Source of the DNA: Rhizobiaceae bacterium
Lineage (GTDB): Bacteria; Pseudomonadota; Alphaproteobacteria; Rhizobiales; Rhizobiaceae
NCBI GenBank assembly: GCA_029212415.1
Contig: JARGOF010000012.1
Location: 1-35,907, forward strand
Reading direction: 5' to 3'
DNA: 35,907 bases
Shown: positions 1 to 7,764 of the stretch, in pieces
How positions within the stretch are numbered: the first letter of the stretch is position 1
Layout: the number at the start of each line of letters is the position of its first letter
Notes under the pieces: model-generated
The model's database searches: none
What the model saw: only the letters and a program-made list of their open reading frames with translations
What the model was told of the DNA's origin: nothing
Position numbers and translations under genes: made by a program

Positions 1-594
1 CATGAAGATATTGGAGGAACCGGTTTCAGCAACATTGCCGAGCATGTCGAGGACCAGGGCGTTGTCAAAACCGCGCGATTTTGCTTCATGGATGGCTCGG
101 CCATTGTTCGGATAAAGACAGCCGCTCTTGGCATTGGTCGGCATGGTCTCGGCGGTCGGCCTTCGAAATGGCGACACTGTTACCGAAAAACCCTTGGATT
201 CCAACATCGGCGCCTCATAGAGGCAAAGGCAAAAGCGGGTCGATTCAGGATCGGCGGGCACCGACATGTAGCCACCATGCTCTGCCCAATACATCGGCCG
301 GATATAGACCGCCGTCTTGCCGTCAAATTTTTTCAACCCCTCATGCGCCAGCTTGACGATGGCATCGGGGTTCATGGTCGGCTTGAGACCAAGCGCCAGC
401 GCAGAATCATTGACGCGGGCGCAATGGCGATCGAGATCCGGGGCAACGTTTTCAAACCAGCGGGCACCGTCAAACACCGAGGTCCCGAGCCACATGGCGT
501 GCGAACGGGGTCCCAGAAGCGGGACGTTGCCCTCATGCCAATCACCCTCCACATAGGTCCAGGTGATGGTCTGCGCACTGGTATTCACGGTCAT
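1..594 (-). CDS. Class IV aminotransferase, branched-chain type (5' part, runs off window)
   Basis: This is the first 198 codons of a PLP-dependent fold-type IV aminotransferase. It most likely transaminates branched-chain amino acids (IlvE-like) in the cytoplasm. The frame stays open to base 1, so the C-terminal third is outside the window. The ATG at 594 follows a good GAGGA ribosome site about 7 nt upstream. Visible family features are the N-terminal segment with GTSVFDGARWFE (about 38-49), the PLP lysine K156 in NAKSGCLY, and the EAKSRGFDNALVLD stretch followed by GNVAETGSSNIF (about 170-197), which binds the cofactor phosphate in this fold. Related class IV enzymes (D-amino-acid aminotransferase, aminodeoxychorismate lyase) share the fold, so the exact substrate is inferred. 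It diverges from the dehalogenase gene. Confidence 0.85.
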   Translation of the reverse strand, partial: MTVNTSAQTITWTYVEGDWHEGNVPLLGPRSHAMWLGTSVFDGARWFENVAPDLDRHCARVNDSALALGLKPTMNPDAIVKLAHEGLKKFDGKTAVYIRPMYWAEHGGYMSVPADPESTRFCLCLYEAPMLESKGFSVTVSPFRRPTAETMPTNAKSGCLYPNNGRAIHEAKSRGFDNALVLDMLGNVAETGSSNIFM

Positions 595-899
595 GACTGT
601 TTCCTCAAAATGGATTGACCTCTCCGGGTTGCTCCAGAGATCAAAGCTGATCCATGCACTGAAAGTGATTGTCGATGCAAGGTCAAGAGACCAGGGATGG
701 ACCTGTTGTCTCAGGTGGCCTTTCACAGGCGCGTTCGCAGGCCACCATCTCTTGTCGGCGAACCACGTCACCGGGTTACACAGACAGCCCCCTCAGCGTG
801 TCTCAAAGCTTTGCTACCGACCTGAAACATGCGCAGCATGCCCTTGACGCAGACGGCGCGCCAGAACATGCTGCAGCGCACGATGAAAGGACTTATATC
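595..899. other. Divergent intergenic region between aminotransferase and dehalogenase
   Basis: These 305 bases separate two divergently read genes and should hold both promoters. I see no convincing coding frame. The only clear structure is an inverted repeat of 8-bp arms, GGTGGCCT (714-721) and AGGCCACC (739-746), with a 17-bp spacer. No clean -35/-10 pair could be assigned to either gene. Confidence 0.4.
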
Positions 900-1562
900 A
901 TGCCGCCCGCTATTCAACACGAGGCCTATGTTTTTGATGCCTATGGCACGCTTTTCGATGTTCATGCGGCCGTGCGCCGCCATGCCTCGGATATCGGACC
1001 GGATGGCCTACTGCTGTCGGAAATCTGGCGTAACAAACAATTGGAATATTCCTGGGTTCGCTCACTGATGGGTGCCTATGTCGATTTCTGGAAGCTGACC
1101 GAGCAGGCGCTCGATTTTGCCATTGAACGCGTCCCCTCCGTTGCTTCCTCGCATCGCGATACCCTGCTGGAAGCCTATTGGAAACTGGACTGTTACGAGG
1201 AAGTCCCAACTGTTCTGAAGGCTTTGAAGGATCAGGGTGCAAAGCTTGCCATCCTGTCCAACGGCTCCAGGGAAATGCTCGAATCGGCCGTGCAAAACGC
1301 GGCACTGGATACAATTCTTGACGACATTTTCTCGGTTGAAGATGTCGGCACATTCAAGACGGCACCTGCCGTCTACGAAATGGCCACCACGGCCTACCGT
1401 CTCTACCCTAACGCCGTTTCATTTCAATCGTCCAATCGATGGGACATTGCCGGCGCCAGCAAATTCGGTTTCAGGACCGTATGGATCAATCGCGCATCCA
1501 ATCCGGACGAATATCTGGATTTTCCACCGGATGTTGTTCTTCCCAGTCTGCAGCAATTGTAA
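900..1562 (+). CDS. HAD-family haloacid dehalogenase, type II (L-2-haloacid dehalogenase)
   Basis: This 220-aa protein of the haloacid dehalogenase superfamily is predicted to hydrolyse L-2-haloalkanoic acids to D-2-hydroxy acids. The ATG at 900 has AAAGGA 8 nt upstream; the open frame reaches back to 669 but has no homology there. Residues match the L-DEX catalytic set: nucleophile D13 and T17 in FDAYGTLFD, R44 in WRNKQLEYSW, S120-N121, K153, Y159, and S177/N179/D182 in SSNRWD. The set seen in the well-studied Pseudomonas L-DEX enzyme (D10, T14, R41, S118, K151, Y157, S175, N177, D180, from memory) keeps the same spacing, so the enzyme should be active as a dehalogenase rather than a generic phosphatase. 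It stands alone, with the MarR-GNAT gene 96 bp downstream on the same strand. Confidence 0.9.
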   Translation: MPPAIQHEAYVFDAYGTLFDVHAAVRRHASDIGPDGLLLSEIWRNKQLEYSWVRSLMGAYVDFWKLTEQALDFAIERVPSVASSHRDTLLEAYWKLDCYEEVPTVLKALKDQGAKLAILSNGSREMLESAVQNAALDTILDDIFSVEDVGTFKTAPAVYEMATTAYRLYPNAVSFQSSNRWDIAGASKFGFRTVWINRASNPDEYLDFPPDVVLPSLQQL

Positions 1563-1600
1563 TCGGCCACCCGGTTCACTGACAGCAGCCTTTCCGGGCA

Positions 1601-1650
1601 TTGACTTTAACACGCATCTCCATATGTTGACAAAAGCAACATATGGAGAT
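1601..1650 (+). promoter_or_regulatory. Promoter with 14-bp-arm palindromic operator for MarR-GNAT gene
   Basis: A -35-like TTGACT (1601-1606) is followed after 16 bp by TATGTT (1623-1628). The -10 lies inside a perfect inverted repeat: arms ATCTCCATATGTTG (1616-1629) and its reverse complement (1637-1650), with the 7-bp spacer ACAAAAG. The core GTTG-N7-CAAC is typical of winged-helix (MarR-type) operators. The right arm also contains the GGAG ribosome site (1645-1648) of the GTG start at 1659. Autorepression by the MarR-GNAT protein is the inference. Confidence 0.7.
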
Positions 1651-1658
1651 TTATCACC

Positions 1659-2609
1659 GTGAACGATCATTCAGGCAGCAAGATTGGTGATGCGGCTATC
1701 GCATCGGTGCGGCAATTCAATCGGTTTCACACACGCCTGGTTGGCGCGTTGAATGACCGTATGCTGGCCTCCGACTACACGTTGCAGCAGGTGCGTATCC
1801 TTTACGAGATCGCCAATGCCCGGCCTGATGCCCCGCCTTCGGCGCGCCAGCTTGGTGTTATCCTGCGCATGGACAATGGCTACCTCAGCCGTCTGGTATC
1901 CGGCCTGGAAAATGATGGATTGATCGCAAGAACGCCGTCGCCCGACAACGCCAAGCGGCTTGCCCTGACGCTGACAGACAAGGGCCGCGACGTGTTCAAT
2001 GACCTGGACCTTGCATCAGCGCAGGAAGTGGCCGCACTCCTTGCCCCCCTTTCGGACATCGAGCGCGGGAAACTCACGGGCGCCATGGGCCACATCAGAA
2101 GGTTGCTTGGCGATGATGGTCTCGCAGAGAGAGGCTTCACGCTGCGTGACCCGAGACCCGGTGACATGGGTTGGATCGTGCACCAGCATGCCATCCTTTA
2201 TCACCAGGAATATGGATTGGACTGGACCTTCGAGGCACTGGTGGCCGAGATCGTCGGAAATTTTATCCGTCATTTCAATCCGGAAAAGGAACGGTGCTGG
2301 GTTGCAGAGATGGAGGGCGAGGTTGTCGGTTCGGTCTTCGTCATGCATCAGGACGATGAGACGGCCAAGCTGCGTCTCTTGTATGTGGATGCCTCAGCAC
2401 GCGGCCTTGGACTGGGTTGGCGACTGGTGGATGAAGCCATCGGCTTTGCCCGGTCCAAAGGCTACAAGCGGATGGTTCTTTGGACCAATGATGTGCTGGT
2501 ATCAGCCTGCCGCATTTATGAGACCGCCGGATTTGAATTGCTGGAAGAAGAGCCGCATCACAGTTTCGGCAAGGTTCTGGTCGGCCAGACCTGGGGGCGC
2601 GATCTGTGA
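1659..2609 (+). CDS. MarR-GNAT fusion: winged-helix regulator with acetyltransferase domain
   Basis: This 316-aa bifunctional protein has an N-terminal MarR winged helix (about 15-150, with the HTH near 60-92 and the wing around SPDNAKRLALTLTDKG) and a C-terminal GNAT domain (about 160-310). In the GNAT domain, LRLLYVDASARGLGLG (238-253) carries the R/Q-x-x-G-x-G/A acetyl-CoA loop and YETAGFE is the usual last strand motif. The start is GTG at 1659 with GGAG 11 nt upstream. Such fusions are known as regulators whose acetyltransferase part may sense or modify a small molecule or protein; the substrate here is unknown. A long palindrome over its own promoter implies autoregulation. It converges on the HerA-like gene. 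Confidence 0.9.
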   Translation: MNDHSGSKIGDAAIASVRQFNRFHTRLVGALNDRMLASDYTLQQVRILYEIANARPDAPPSARQLGVILRMDNGYLSRLVSGLENDGLIARTPSPDNAKRLALTLTDKGRDVFNDLDLASAQEVAALLAPLSDIERGKLTGAMGHIRRLLGDDGLAERGFTLRDPRPGDMGWIVHQHAILYHQEYGLDWTFEALVAEIVGNFIRHFNPEKERCWVAEMEGEVVGSVFVMHQDDETAKLRLLYVDASARGLGLGWRLVDEAIGFARSKGYKRMVLWTNDVLVSACRIYETAGFELLEEEPHHSFGKVLVGQTWGRDL

Positions 2610-2616
2610 TTCTCGA

Positions 2617-2646
2617 ATCTCTGCCCGCCAATGTGGGGACAGAGAT
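2617..2646. terminator. Stem-loop between convergent genes (candidate bidirectional terminator)
   Basis: ATCTCTG (2617-2623) pairs with CAGAGAT (2640-2646). The stem can extend with CCC/GGG across a one-base bulge. It is followed by CTTTCC on the plus strand. It sits between the stops of the MarR-GNAT gene (2609) and the HerA-like gene (2666). The T-tract is short, so confidence is moderate. Confidence 0.4.
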
Positions 2647-2665
2647 CTTTCCGGGGATTGTCGGA

Positions 2666-4300
2666 TCAAAGCCCTTTCTTGAGGCTTCCCAGAATGCCAC
2701 GCACCAGTGCACGCCCCAGAGAACTGGCGACGGAGCGGGCGGCGGATTTCATCGCCGCTTCGGCAACCGACTGGCGTCTGGCCCGCGGGCGCGTGGACTT
2801 GGGCTTTTTGCGTTTGGATGATTTTTTCCGACCGCGGTCATCATAGTCATCATCATCTTCCTCGTCGCCAAAACCGGGCAAAGTCCAGCGACGACTCTCC
2901 TGAATTTCCTCTTCGTCCTCTTCTTCGTGCCGGCGTTTTTCCTCTTCGGCCCTGGCCGCGTCTTCGGCACGTTTTTTCAGGATTTCATAGGCCGAGTTGC
3001 GATCAAGGTCCTCGTCATAGATATTGGCAACCGGGCTGACGGCCATCACCTTGCGGCGCTCGCTTTCATCCACCGGGCCAAGCCGGGAGGCCGGTGGCCT
3101 GATCAATGTACGCTGAACAATCGAGGGTACGCCCTTGGATTCAAGCGTTGAGACAAGCGCTTCGCCGACGCCGAGCTGGGTGATGGCTTCAAAACAATCA
3201 AAATCGGGATTGGGACGAAAGGTCGAGGCGGCGATCTTGACCGCCTTTTGCTCACGCGGCGTATAGGCGCGCAGCGCATGCTGGATACGGTTGCCCTGTT
3301 GGGAAAGAACAGTCTCCGGAACATCCAGCGGATTCTGCGTCACAAAATAGACGCCGACACCCTTGGACCGAATGAGGCGCACCACCTGTTCAACCCGATC
3401 AATCAATATCTTGGGGGCCTCATCAAACAACAGATGGGCCTCATCGAAAAAGAACACAAGGCGGGGTTTTTCCGGATCGCCGATTTCCGGCAGCTCTTCA
3501 AACAGCTCGGAAAGCAGCCACAGAAGGAATGTGCCATAGAGGCGCGGGTTCATCATCAACTGGTCTGCAGCCAGAACGCTGATCGCGCCACGACCATCGG
3601 GTGTTGTACGCATGATGTCACTGATTTTCAGCGCCGGTTCACCAAAGAAATTTTCCGCCCCCTGACGCTCCAGAACCAGCAGATCGCGCTGGATGGCGCC
3701 AACCGATTGTTTGGAAATATTGCCATAGATGCCGGAGAGTTCCTTGGAATGTTCAGCCAGATAGGCCAGCATCGCCTGCAGGTCCTTCATGTCCAGCAGC
3801 GCAAGGCCGTTTTCGTCGGCAATCTTGAAGGCAATATTGAGCACGCCCTCCTGCGCATCGGTCATGTCCATCAGTCGGGCGAGCAGCAGCGGGCCCATTT
3901 CGGTGAGCGTGGTGCGGACCCGGTGTCCCTTGGCGCCGAACAGATCCCAGAAAATGACGGGGAATTCCTGAAAATCATAGGGATCAAGGCCAATCATATT
4001 GGCGCGTTTTTCCAGAAAATCCTTGTATTCGCCGATGGCGGCAATGCCTGAAAGATCGCCCTTCACATCCGCACAGAAGACCGGCACACCGGCATTGGAA
4101 AAGCTTTCTGCGAGAATTTGCAGGGTCACGGTTTTACCGGTTCCCGTCGCGCCCGTGATCAGTCCATGACGATTGGCGTAGCCCAGGTCGAGATATTCAC
4201 CCTTGTTGATGGAATCATCCGCATTGCGGCTGGTTCCCAGATATATTTTTCCGTCCTGAAGCATGATCGCGCTTTGCCCTTTGCCATTCGATAGGTCCAT
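2666..4300 (-). CDS. HerA-like ATPase (helicase HerA C-terminal-like / DUF853 family)
   Basis: This 544-aa P-loop ATPase of the HerA/FtsK type is usually annotated as an ATP-binding protein or putative helicase; its cellular role is poorly defined. Walker A is GATGTGKT (50-57) and Walker B is LVFFFDEAH (281-289). The downstream segment RLIRSKGVGVYFVTQNPLDVP (308-328) matches the conserved ring-ATPase sensor region. From about residue 435 the protein becomes a charged tail: a Glu/Arg-rich helix likely to form a coiled coil, an Asp/Glu run (about 493-500), a Lys/Arg-rich stretch, then a short conserved-looking end rich in small residues and LGRALVRGILGSL. The ATG at 4300 has no good ribosome site; M13 is a possible alternative, so the start is uncertain. 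It diverges from the VOC gene. Confidence 0.9.
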   Translation of the reverse strand: MDLSNGKGQSAIMLQDGKIYLGTSRNADDSINKGEYLDLGYANRHGLITGATGTGKTVTLQILAESFSNAGVPVFCADVKGDLSGIAAIGEYKDFLEKRANMIGLDPYDFQEFPVIFWDLFGAKGHRVRTTLTEMGPLLLARLMDMTDAQEGVLNIAFKIADENGLALLDMKDLQAMLAYLAEHSKELSGIYGNISKQSVGAIQRDLLVLERQGAENFFGEPALKISDIMRTTPDGRGAISVLAADQLMMNPRLYGTFLLWLLSELFEELPEIGDPEKPRLVFFFDEAHLLFDEAPKILIDRVEQVVRLIRSKGVGVYFVTQNPLDVPETVLSQQGNRIQHALRAYTPREQKAVKIAASTFRPNPDFDCFEAITQLGVGEALVSTLESKGVPSIVQRTLIRPPASRLGPVDESERRKVMAVSPVANIYDEDLDRNSAYEILKKRAEDAARAEEEKRRHEEEDEEEIQESRRWTLPGFGDEEDDDDYDDRGRKKSSKRKKPKSTRPRARRQSVAEAAMKSAARSVASSLGRALVRGILGSLKKGL

Positions 4301-4429
4301 CTATAGAGGCGCAAAGGGCCGCAAACAATTGCCGATTGCAATTTATACCAGTGGAGCAAGGGATTGATGCGGGAATTGTTCGGCGTTATCCTTCTTCGCG
4401 AGACTGTCGGACAGCAGAATGGATGCACG

Positions 4430-4798
4430 ATGGAAAAAGTATTGGGCATCGGCGGCGTGTTTTTTCGCGCAGGCGATCCGCGCGCATTGGCGCGATGGTA
4501 CGACAGACATCTGGGCGTCGGAGAAGCACCGACAGACTACGATGCGCCGTGCTGGCAGCAAAACGCGGGCCCGACGGTCTTTGCCCCTTTCGAACAGGGC
4601 ACCGACTATTTTGGCGCAACCTCACAACAATGGATGATCAATTTCCGGGTTCACAATTTGGATGCCATGGTCGCTCAGCTGCGCTCGGCAGACATTACCG
4701 TCGAGATTGATGAAGAAACCTATCCCAATGGCCGTTTCGCCAGATTGTGCGATCCGGAAGGCAATCCGATCCAGCTGTGGGAGCCCAGTGGCGCCTGA
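4430..4798 (+). CDS. VOC-family (glyoxalase/bleomycin-resistance-like) protein
   Basis: This 122-aa single-module vicinal-oxygen-chelate protein has the typical opening VFFRAGDPRALARWYDRHLG (about 10-29) and closing DPEGNPIQLWEP (108-119), whose glutamate is the usual metal ligand. Two such modules, by dimerisation, form a metal site in the family, so it probably acts as a homodimer. Members include glyoxalases, antibiotic-sequestering proteins and dioxygenases; the substrate cannot be told. I chose the ATG at 4430 because the family begins about five residues before the first strand; the frame is open to 4364 without homology. It is transcribed away from the HerA-like gene and converges on asparaginase. 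Confidence 0.85.
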   Translation: MEKVLGIGGVFFRAGDPRALARWYDRHLGVGEAPTDYDAPCWQQNAGPTVFAPFEQGTDYFGATSQQWMINFRVHNLDAMVAQLRSADITVEIDEETYPNGRFARLCDPEGNPIQLWEPSGA

Positions 4799-4913
4799 TG
4801 GCGACGGGCTCTGCGCGGATCACAATGTGAATCAACAGACCATGCTATCGGGTTGATATCAGAATCATTCTTGCTGCCTGAAGCGCGTCCGATCGCAGCC
4901 CGATAAACCGGGT

Positions 4914-5918
4914 TCACAGCAAGGCGTCTGTTACCCGAATGGTTCCAACGTCCAGGCCGTTGCGGTTTTTCAGGGGCCTGTTGGCCTGCGCCATCAATGC
5001 TTCGTTTATCGCGGCATCCGATTTGCAATAGCGCGCCAGCAGGGCCGCGACCATGGCTTCGGCCGCCCTATCAGCGCCATCATCGCATTTGAGCGCAATG
5101 GCAATGCCCTGGCGAGGCAGGGCAGCACAATAGACACCTTCGGCGCCAAATTTTGCAAATATCCTGCCCGGTGCTGTCTGCATCAAACGCGTACAGGCTC
5201 TTTTGCTGCCGGCGACATAGAAGGGTTCGGCCATGCAGGCATCCATGAGCGTTTTGGATGCGCCTGCCCGAATGGGCTCCAGACCGGTGCCGCTGGCCAT
5301 CTTTGCAAAGCCATGGGCAATGGCCTGAAGCGGCAAGGCAAAAGTCGGAATGCCGCAACCGTCTATGCCGCTGTTTTCGACACCAAGCGACACGCCGGTC
5401 AGCTCTGCCATCGTATCCTTTACCGTGGTCTGTATGGCATGGTCATAGTGGATATAGCCTGCAGGATCGATGCCTCTGTGGCAGGCAGCGCAGAGGAATC
5501 CTGCGTGTTTGCCGGAGCAATTGTTGTGCAATTGTGATGGTTCCGCTCCGGTTCTTGCCAGTTCAATGGCGGCCATTTCGCCCATGGGCCAATGGCAACC
5601 GCATTCCAGCGCCGCTTCTGACAGTCCCGCCTTGGCCAGCATGGCGGCGGCCAGTTCGGCGTGTTCTGGTTCACCGGAATGGGAGGCGCAGGCAAGGGCA
5701 AGCTCTCTGGCACCAAAACCGTAGTGGTCAGCCGCGCCGCTTTCGACCAGAGGCAAGGCCTGCATGGCCTTGACGGCAGAACGCGGATAGACGGGCGTTT
5801 CAATGGCACCCAGGCTGAACAGGCTCTTGCCGCGATCATCCACGACTATGGCGCAACCGCGATGCCTGCTTTCCACACGCCCTGCCCGGGTCACTTCCAC
5901 CAATAGGGGATTGCTCAT
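4914..5918 (-). CDS. L-asparaginase, Rhizobium etli type II (Asparaginase_II family)
   Basis: This 334-aa enzyme is predicted to hydrolyse L-asparagine to aspartate and ammonia. It belongs to the Rhizobium etli-type family, unrelated to E. coli AnsA/AnsB. Family motifs visible are PRSAVKAMQ (45-53), ASHSGEPEHAEL (78-89), HNNCSGKHAGFL (131-142) and DGCGIPTFALPL (186-197). The reactive and zinc-site residues of the R. etli enzyme (Ser48, Lys51, Cys135, Lys138, Cys189, from memory) align with S47, K50, C134, K137 and C188 here, so it looks active. The ATG at 5918 has GAGGTGA just upstream; the frame extends 11 codons further without homology. It is last in the minus-strand run, 76 bp after the methyltransferase gene. 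Confidence 0.93.
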   Translation of the reverse strand: MSNPLLVEVTRAGRVESRHRGCAIVVDDRGKSLFSLGAIETPVYPRSAVKAMQALPLVESGAADHYGFGARELALACASHSGEPEHAELAAAMLAKAGLSEAALECGCHWPMGEMAAIELARTGAEPSQLHNNCSGKHAGFLCAACHRGIDPAGYIHYDHAIQTTVKDTMAELTGVSLGVENSGIDGCGIPTFALPLQAIAHGFAKMASGTGLEPIRAGASKTLMDACMAEPFYVAGSKRACTRLMQTAPGRIFAKFGAEGVYCAALPRQGIAIALKCDDGADRAAEAMVAALLARYCKSDAAINEALMAQANRPLKNRNGLDVGTIRVTDALL

Positions 5919-5994
5919 GATCTCACCTCGAATTCCAACGTCACGTGCCAACTGCCCGGAATGTTCGGCGGGTAAAGATTATCCCCATGTGCAG

Positions 5995-6621
5995 CTAGAC
6001 CTGAGGTTTCCGGGCTATGATGAAGACAGATTTTGCCGAACCGGGTTGCCATTGATAGTCGATATGAAAACCGGCCTTCTTCAATTCGTCGCAAAGCTGA
6101 TGGGCACGAAATATGTCGATACTGGGTATCAGTCCCAGAAAACCGCCGAGAGGCAACAGGCTGCGCACCACAAAATTCAGTTCGCCGGCGCAAATGGTTG
6201 ACGATACGAAGATCCCGCCTGGTTTCAAAAGGCGCATGACAGCCTGCAGTGCCGCCGTCTTGTCCGCCAGCAAATGCAGCACATTGAGCCCCAGCACCGC
6301 GTCGAACTGGTTTTGTGATGGCGGCAGGTCTTCGATGGCCATGACCTTGAAATCGACATTTGTTATGCTCTGATCCATGGCCTTCTGGCGGGCGATGTCG
6401 ATCATCTTTTCAGCAAAATCAATGGCCAGGATCGAGCCGACATGGGGTGCATGGGCCAGCGCGGTCGAACCGGTTCCACAACCGAACTCGAGCACCTGCA
6501 TGTCGCTGTCCAGATATTCCTGCGTCTTGGCCAATTTGAGTTGATAGGATTTTTCATCGCCGACCGGTTGCCGGGCGTAACGGGCAGCAATCCAGTTCCA
6601 GAATCTCGGTGTATAGCCCAT
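5995..6621 (-). CDS. Class I SAM-dependent methyltransferase
   Basis: This 208-aa methyltransferase has a Rossmann-like SAM fold: motif I VLEFGCGTG (43-51), the acidic residue D68 ending strand 2 (ILAIDFAEKM), a motif around IEDLPPSQNQFDAVLGLNVLHLL (about 96-118) and the LLKPGGIFVSS strand (131-141). The conserved N-terminus resembles small-molecule or quinone/lipid methyltransferases of the Methyltransf_11/25 group; the acceptor is unknown. The ATG at 6621 has GGGAG 7 nt upstream. It lies 72 bp downstream of galE and 76 bp upstream of asparaginase on the same strand. Co-transcription is possible, but no functional link is evident. Confidence 0.87.
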   Translation of the reverse strand: MGYTPRFWNWIAARYARQPVGDEKSYQLKLAKTQEYLDSDMQVLEFGCGTGSTALAHAPHVGSILAIDFAEKMIDIARQKAMDQSITNVDFKVMAIEDLPPSQNQFDAVLGLNVLHLLADKTAALQAVMRLLKPGGIFVSSTICAGELNFVVRSLLPLGGFLGLIPSIDIFRAHQLCDELKKAGFHIDYQWQPGSAKSVFIIARKPQV

Positions 6622-6693
6622 GACGTGCTCCCGGCATCGGTTTGAATTGCTTCTGGCGATGGGCTCAAAGACCGCATCGCCTTCCTGAAGATG

Positions 6694-7689
6694 TCAGGCC
6701 TTATTGTTGCGGCGCTCCAGTGCAGCCTCCCAGGCGAGCGCGTGTGTCACAATCTCCTGCAGGTTGTCATGCCCTGGCTGCCATCCAAGTTGGCGTTTGA
6801 TCAGACTGGAATCGGCAACGACGCTGACGGCGTCTCCGGCGCGTCGATCCGACAGCACAACGTCAAAATCCTGACCACTGACCTGTTTGACCATGTCAAT
6901 GACCTCGAAAACCGAAAGACCATGCCCATAGCCGCAATTGGCAATGAGATTGCCACCCTCATTACGCAGGTGCTGAAGCGCCAGATAATGCGCCTCGATG
7001 AGGTCGGTTATATGGATATAGTCGCGAATGCATGTGCCATCCGGCGTTGGATAGTCGGTGCCAAAGACCCGCATTTCGGGTCGTTTCGACAAGGCAGCCT
7101 CGCAGGCTGCCTTGATCAGATGGGTCGCCTTGGGCGTCGATTGGCCGGTGCGGCCCAAAGGATCGGCGCCGGCCACATTGAAATAGCGCAAGCAGGCGTA
7201 GTGCAGCGGATGGGCCGCCGCGACATCGCGCAACATCATTTCGGTCATCAGCTTGGAATTGCCGTAGGGCGATTCCGGCCGAAGCGCGGCGTCTTCCTTG
7301 ACCGGGATGGCCTCAGCCGGGGTGCCGTAGACAGCCGCTGTCGAGGAGAAAATGAACTCGCTGACACCCTGATGCACGCATGCTTCGATCAGGGTGCGGG
7401 ATTTGACCGTATTGTTGAGATAGTAGCTGAGCGGGTCGCTGACGGAATCAGGCACAACCACCGAGCCAGCAAAGTGAAAGACTGATTTTATCTCATTTTC
7501 GCCAAGCAAAGTTTCCACCAGATCCTGATCGCCGATATCACCAACCACCAGTTTCGCCTCTGCGGGAACAGCCCAGTCAAAGCCGGTTGACAGACGGTCC
7601 AGCACGATGACGCGCTCGCCTGCATCCAGCAATTTCCAGACCATGTGACTGCCGATATAGCCGGCGCCACCGGTCACCAATATGGTCAT
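6694..7689 (-). CDS. galE: UDP-glucose 4-epimerase
   Basis: This 331-aa extended short-chain dehydrogenase interconverts UDP-glucose and UDP-galactose with bound NAD, supplying UDP-galactose for exopolysaccharide and LPS. The NAD-binding GGAGYIGSH is at 7-15, the SST of the catalytic triad at 115-117 and YxxxK at Y142/K146. Also present are the family segments FHFAGSVVVPDSVSDPL (71-87) and YFNVAGADP. The ATG at 7689 has GAGAGGAACGAG in front; the longer frame to 7719 adds ten residues without homology. In rhizobia this gene is often called exoB. The polysaccharide genes at 15.7-19.6 kb could use its product, but they are not linked in one operon. Confidence 0.93.
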   Translation of the reverse strand: MTILVTGGAGYIGSHMVWKLLDAGERVIVLDRLSTGFDWAVPAEAKLVVGDIGDQDLVETLLGENEIKSVFHFAGSVVVPDSVSDPLSYYLNNTVKSRTLIEACVHQGVSEFIFSSTAAVYGTPAEAIPVKEDAALRPESPYGNSKLMTEMMLRDVAAAHPLHYACLRYFNVAGADPLGRTGQSTPKATHLIKAACEAALSKRPEMRVFGTDYPTPDGTCIRDYIHITDLIEAHYLALQHLRNEGGNLIANCGYGHGLSVFEVIDMVKQVSGQDFDVVLSDRRAGDAVSVVADSSLIKRQLGWQPGHDNLQEIVTHALAWEAALERRNNKA

Positions 7690-7712
7690 CTCGTTCCTCT
7701 CAAGGGGTTGCC

Positions 7713-7728
7713 GGGGCAAGGGTGCCCC
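7713..7728 (-). terminator. Hairpin between thiolase and galE
   Basis: GGGGCA (7713-7718) and TGCCCC (7723-7728) form a perfect 6-bp stem with a 4-nt loop in the 75-bp gap after the thiolase stop. No T-tract follows on the minus strand, so it may be an attenuator or mRNA-stabilising hairpin instead of a full terminator. Confidence 0.35.
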
Positions 7729-7764
7729 TGTTCAACACATGTACAATCAGCAAAATTGGCACAA

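Noticed and set aside
4846-4905. TATCGGG/CCCGATA inverted repeat between the VOC and asparaginase genes, as a terminator
   Set aside because: The arms are 46 bp apart with no T-tract; too weak to call.
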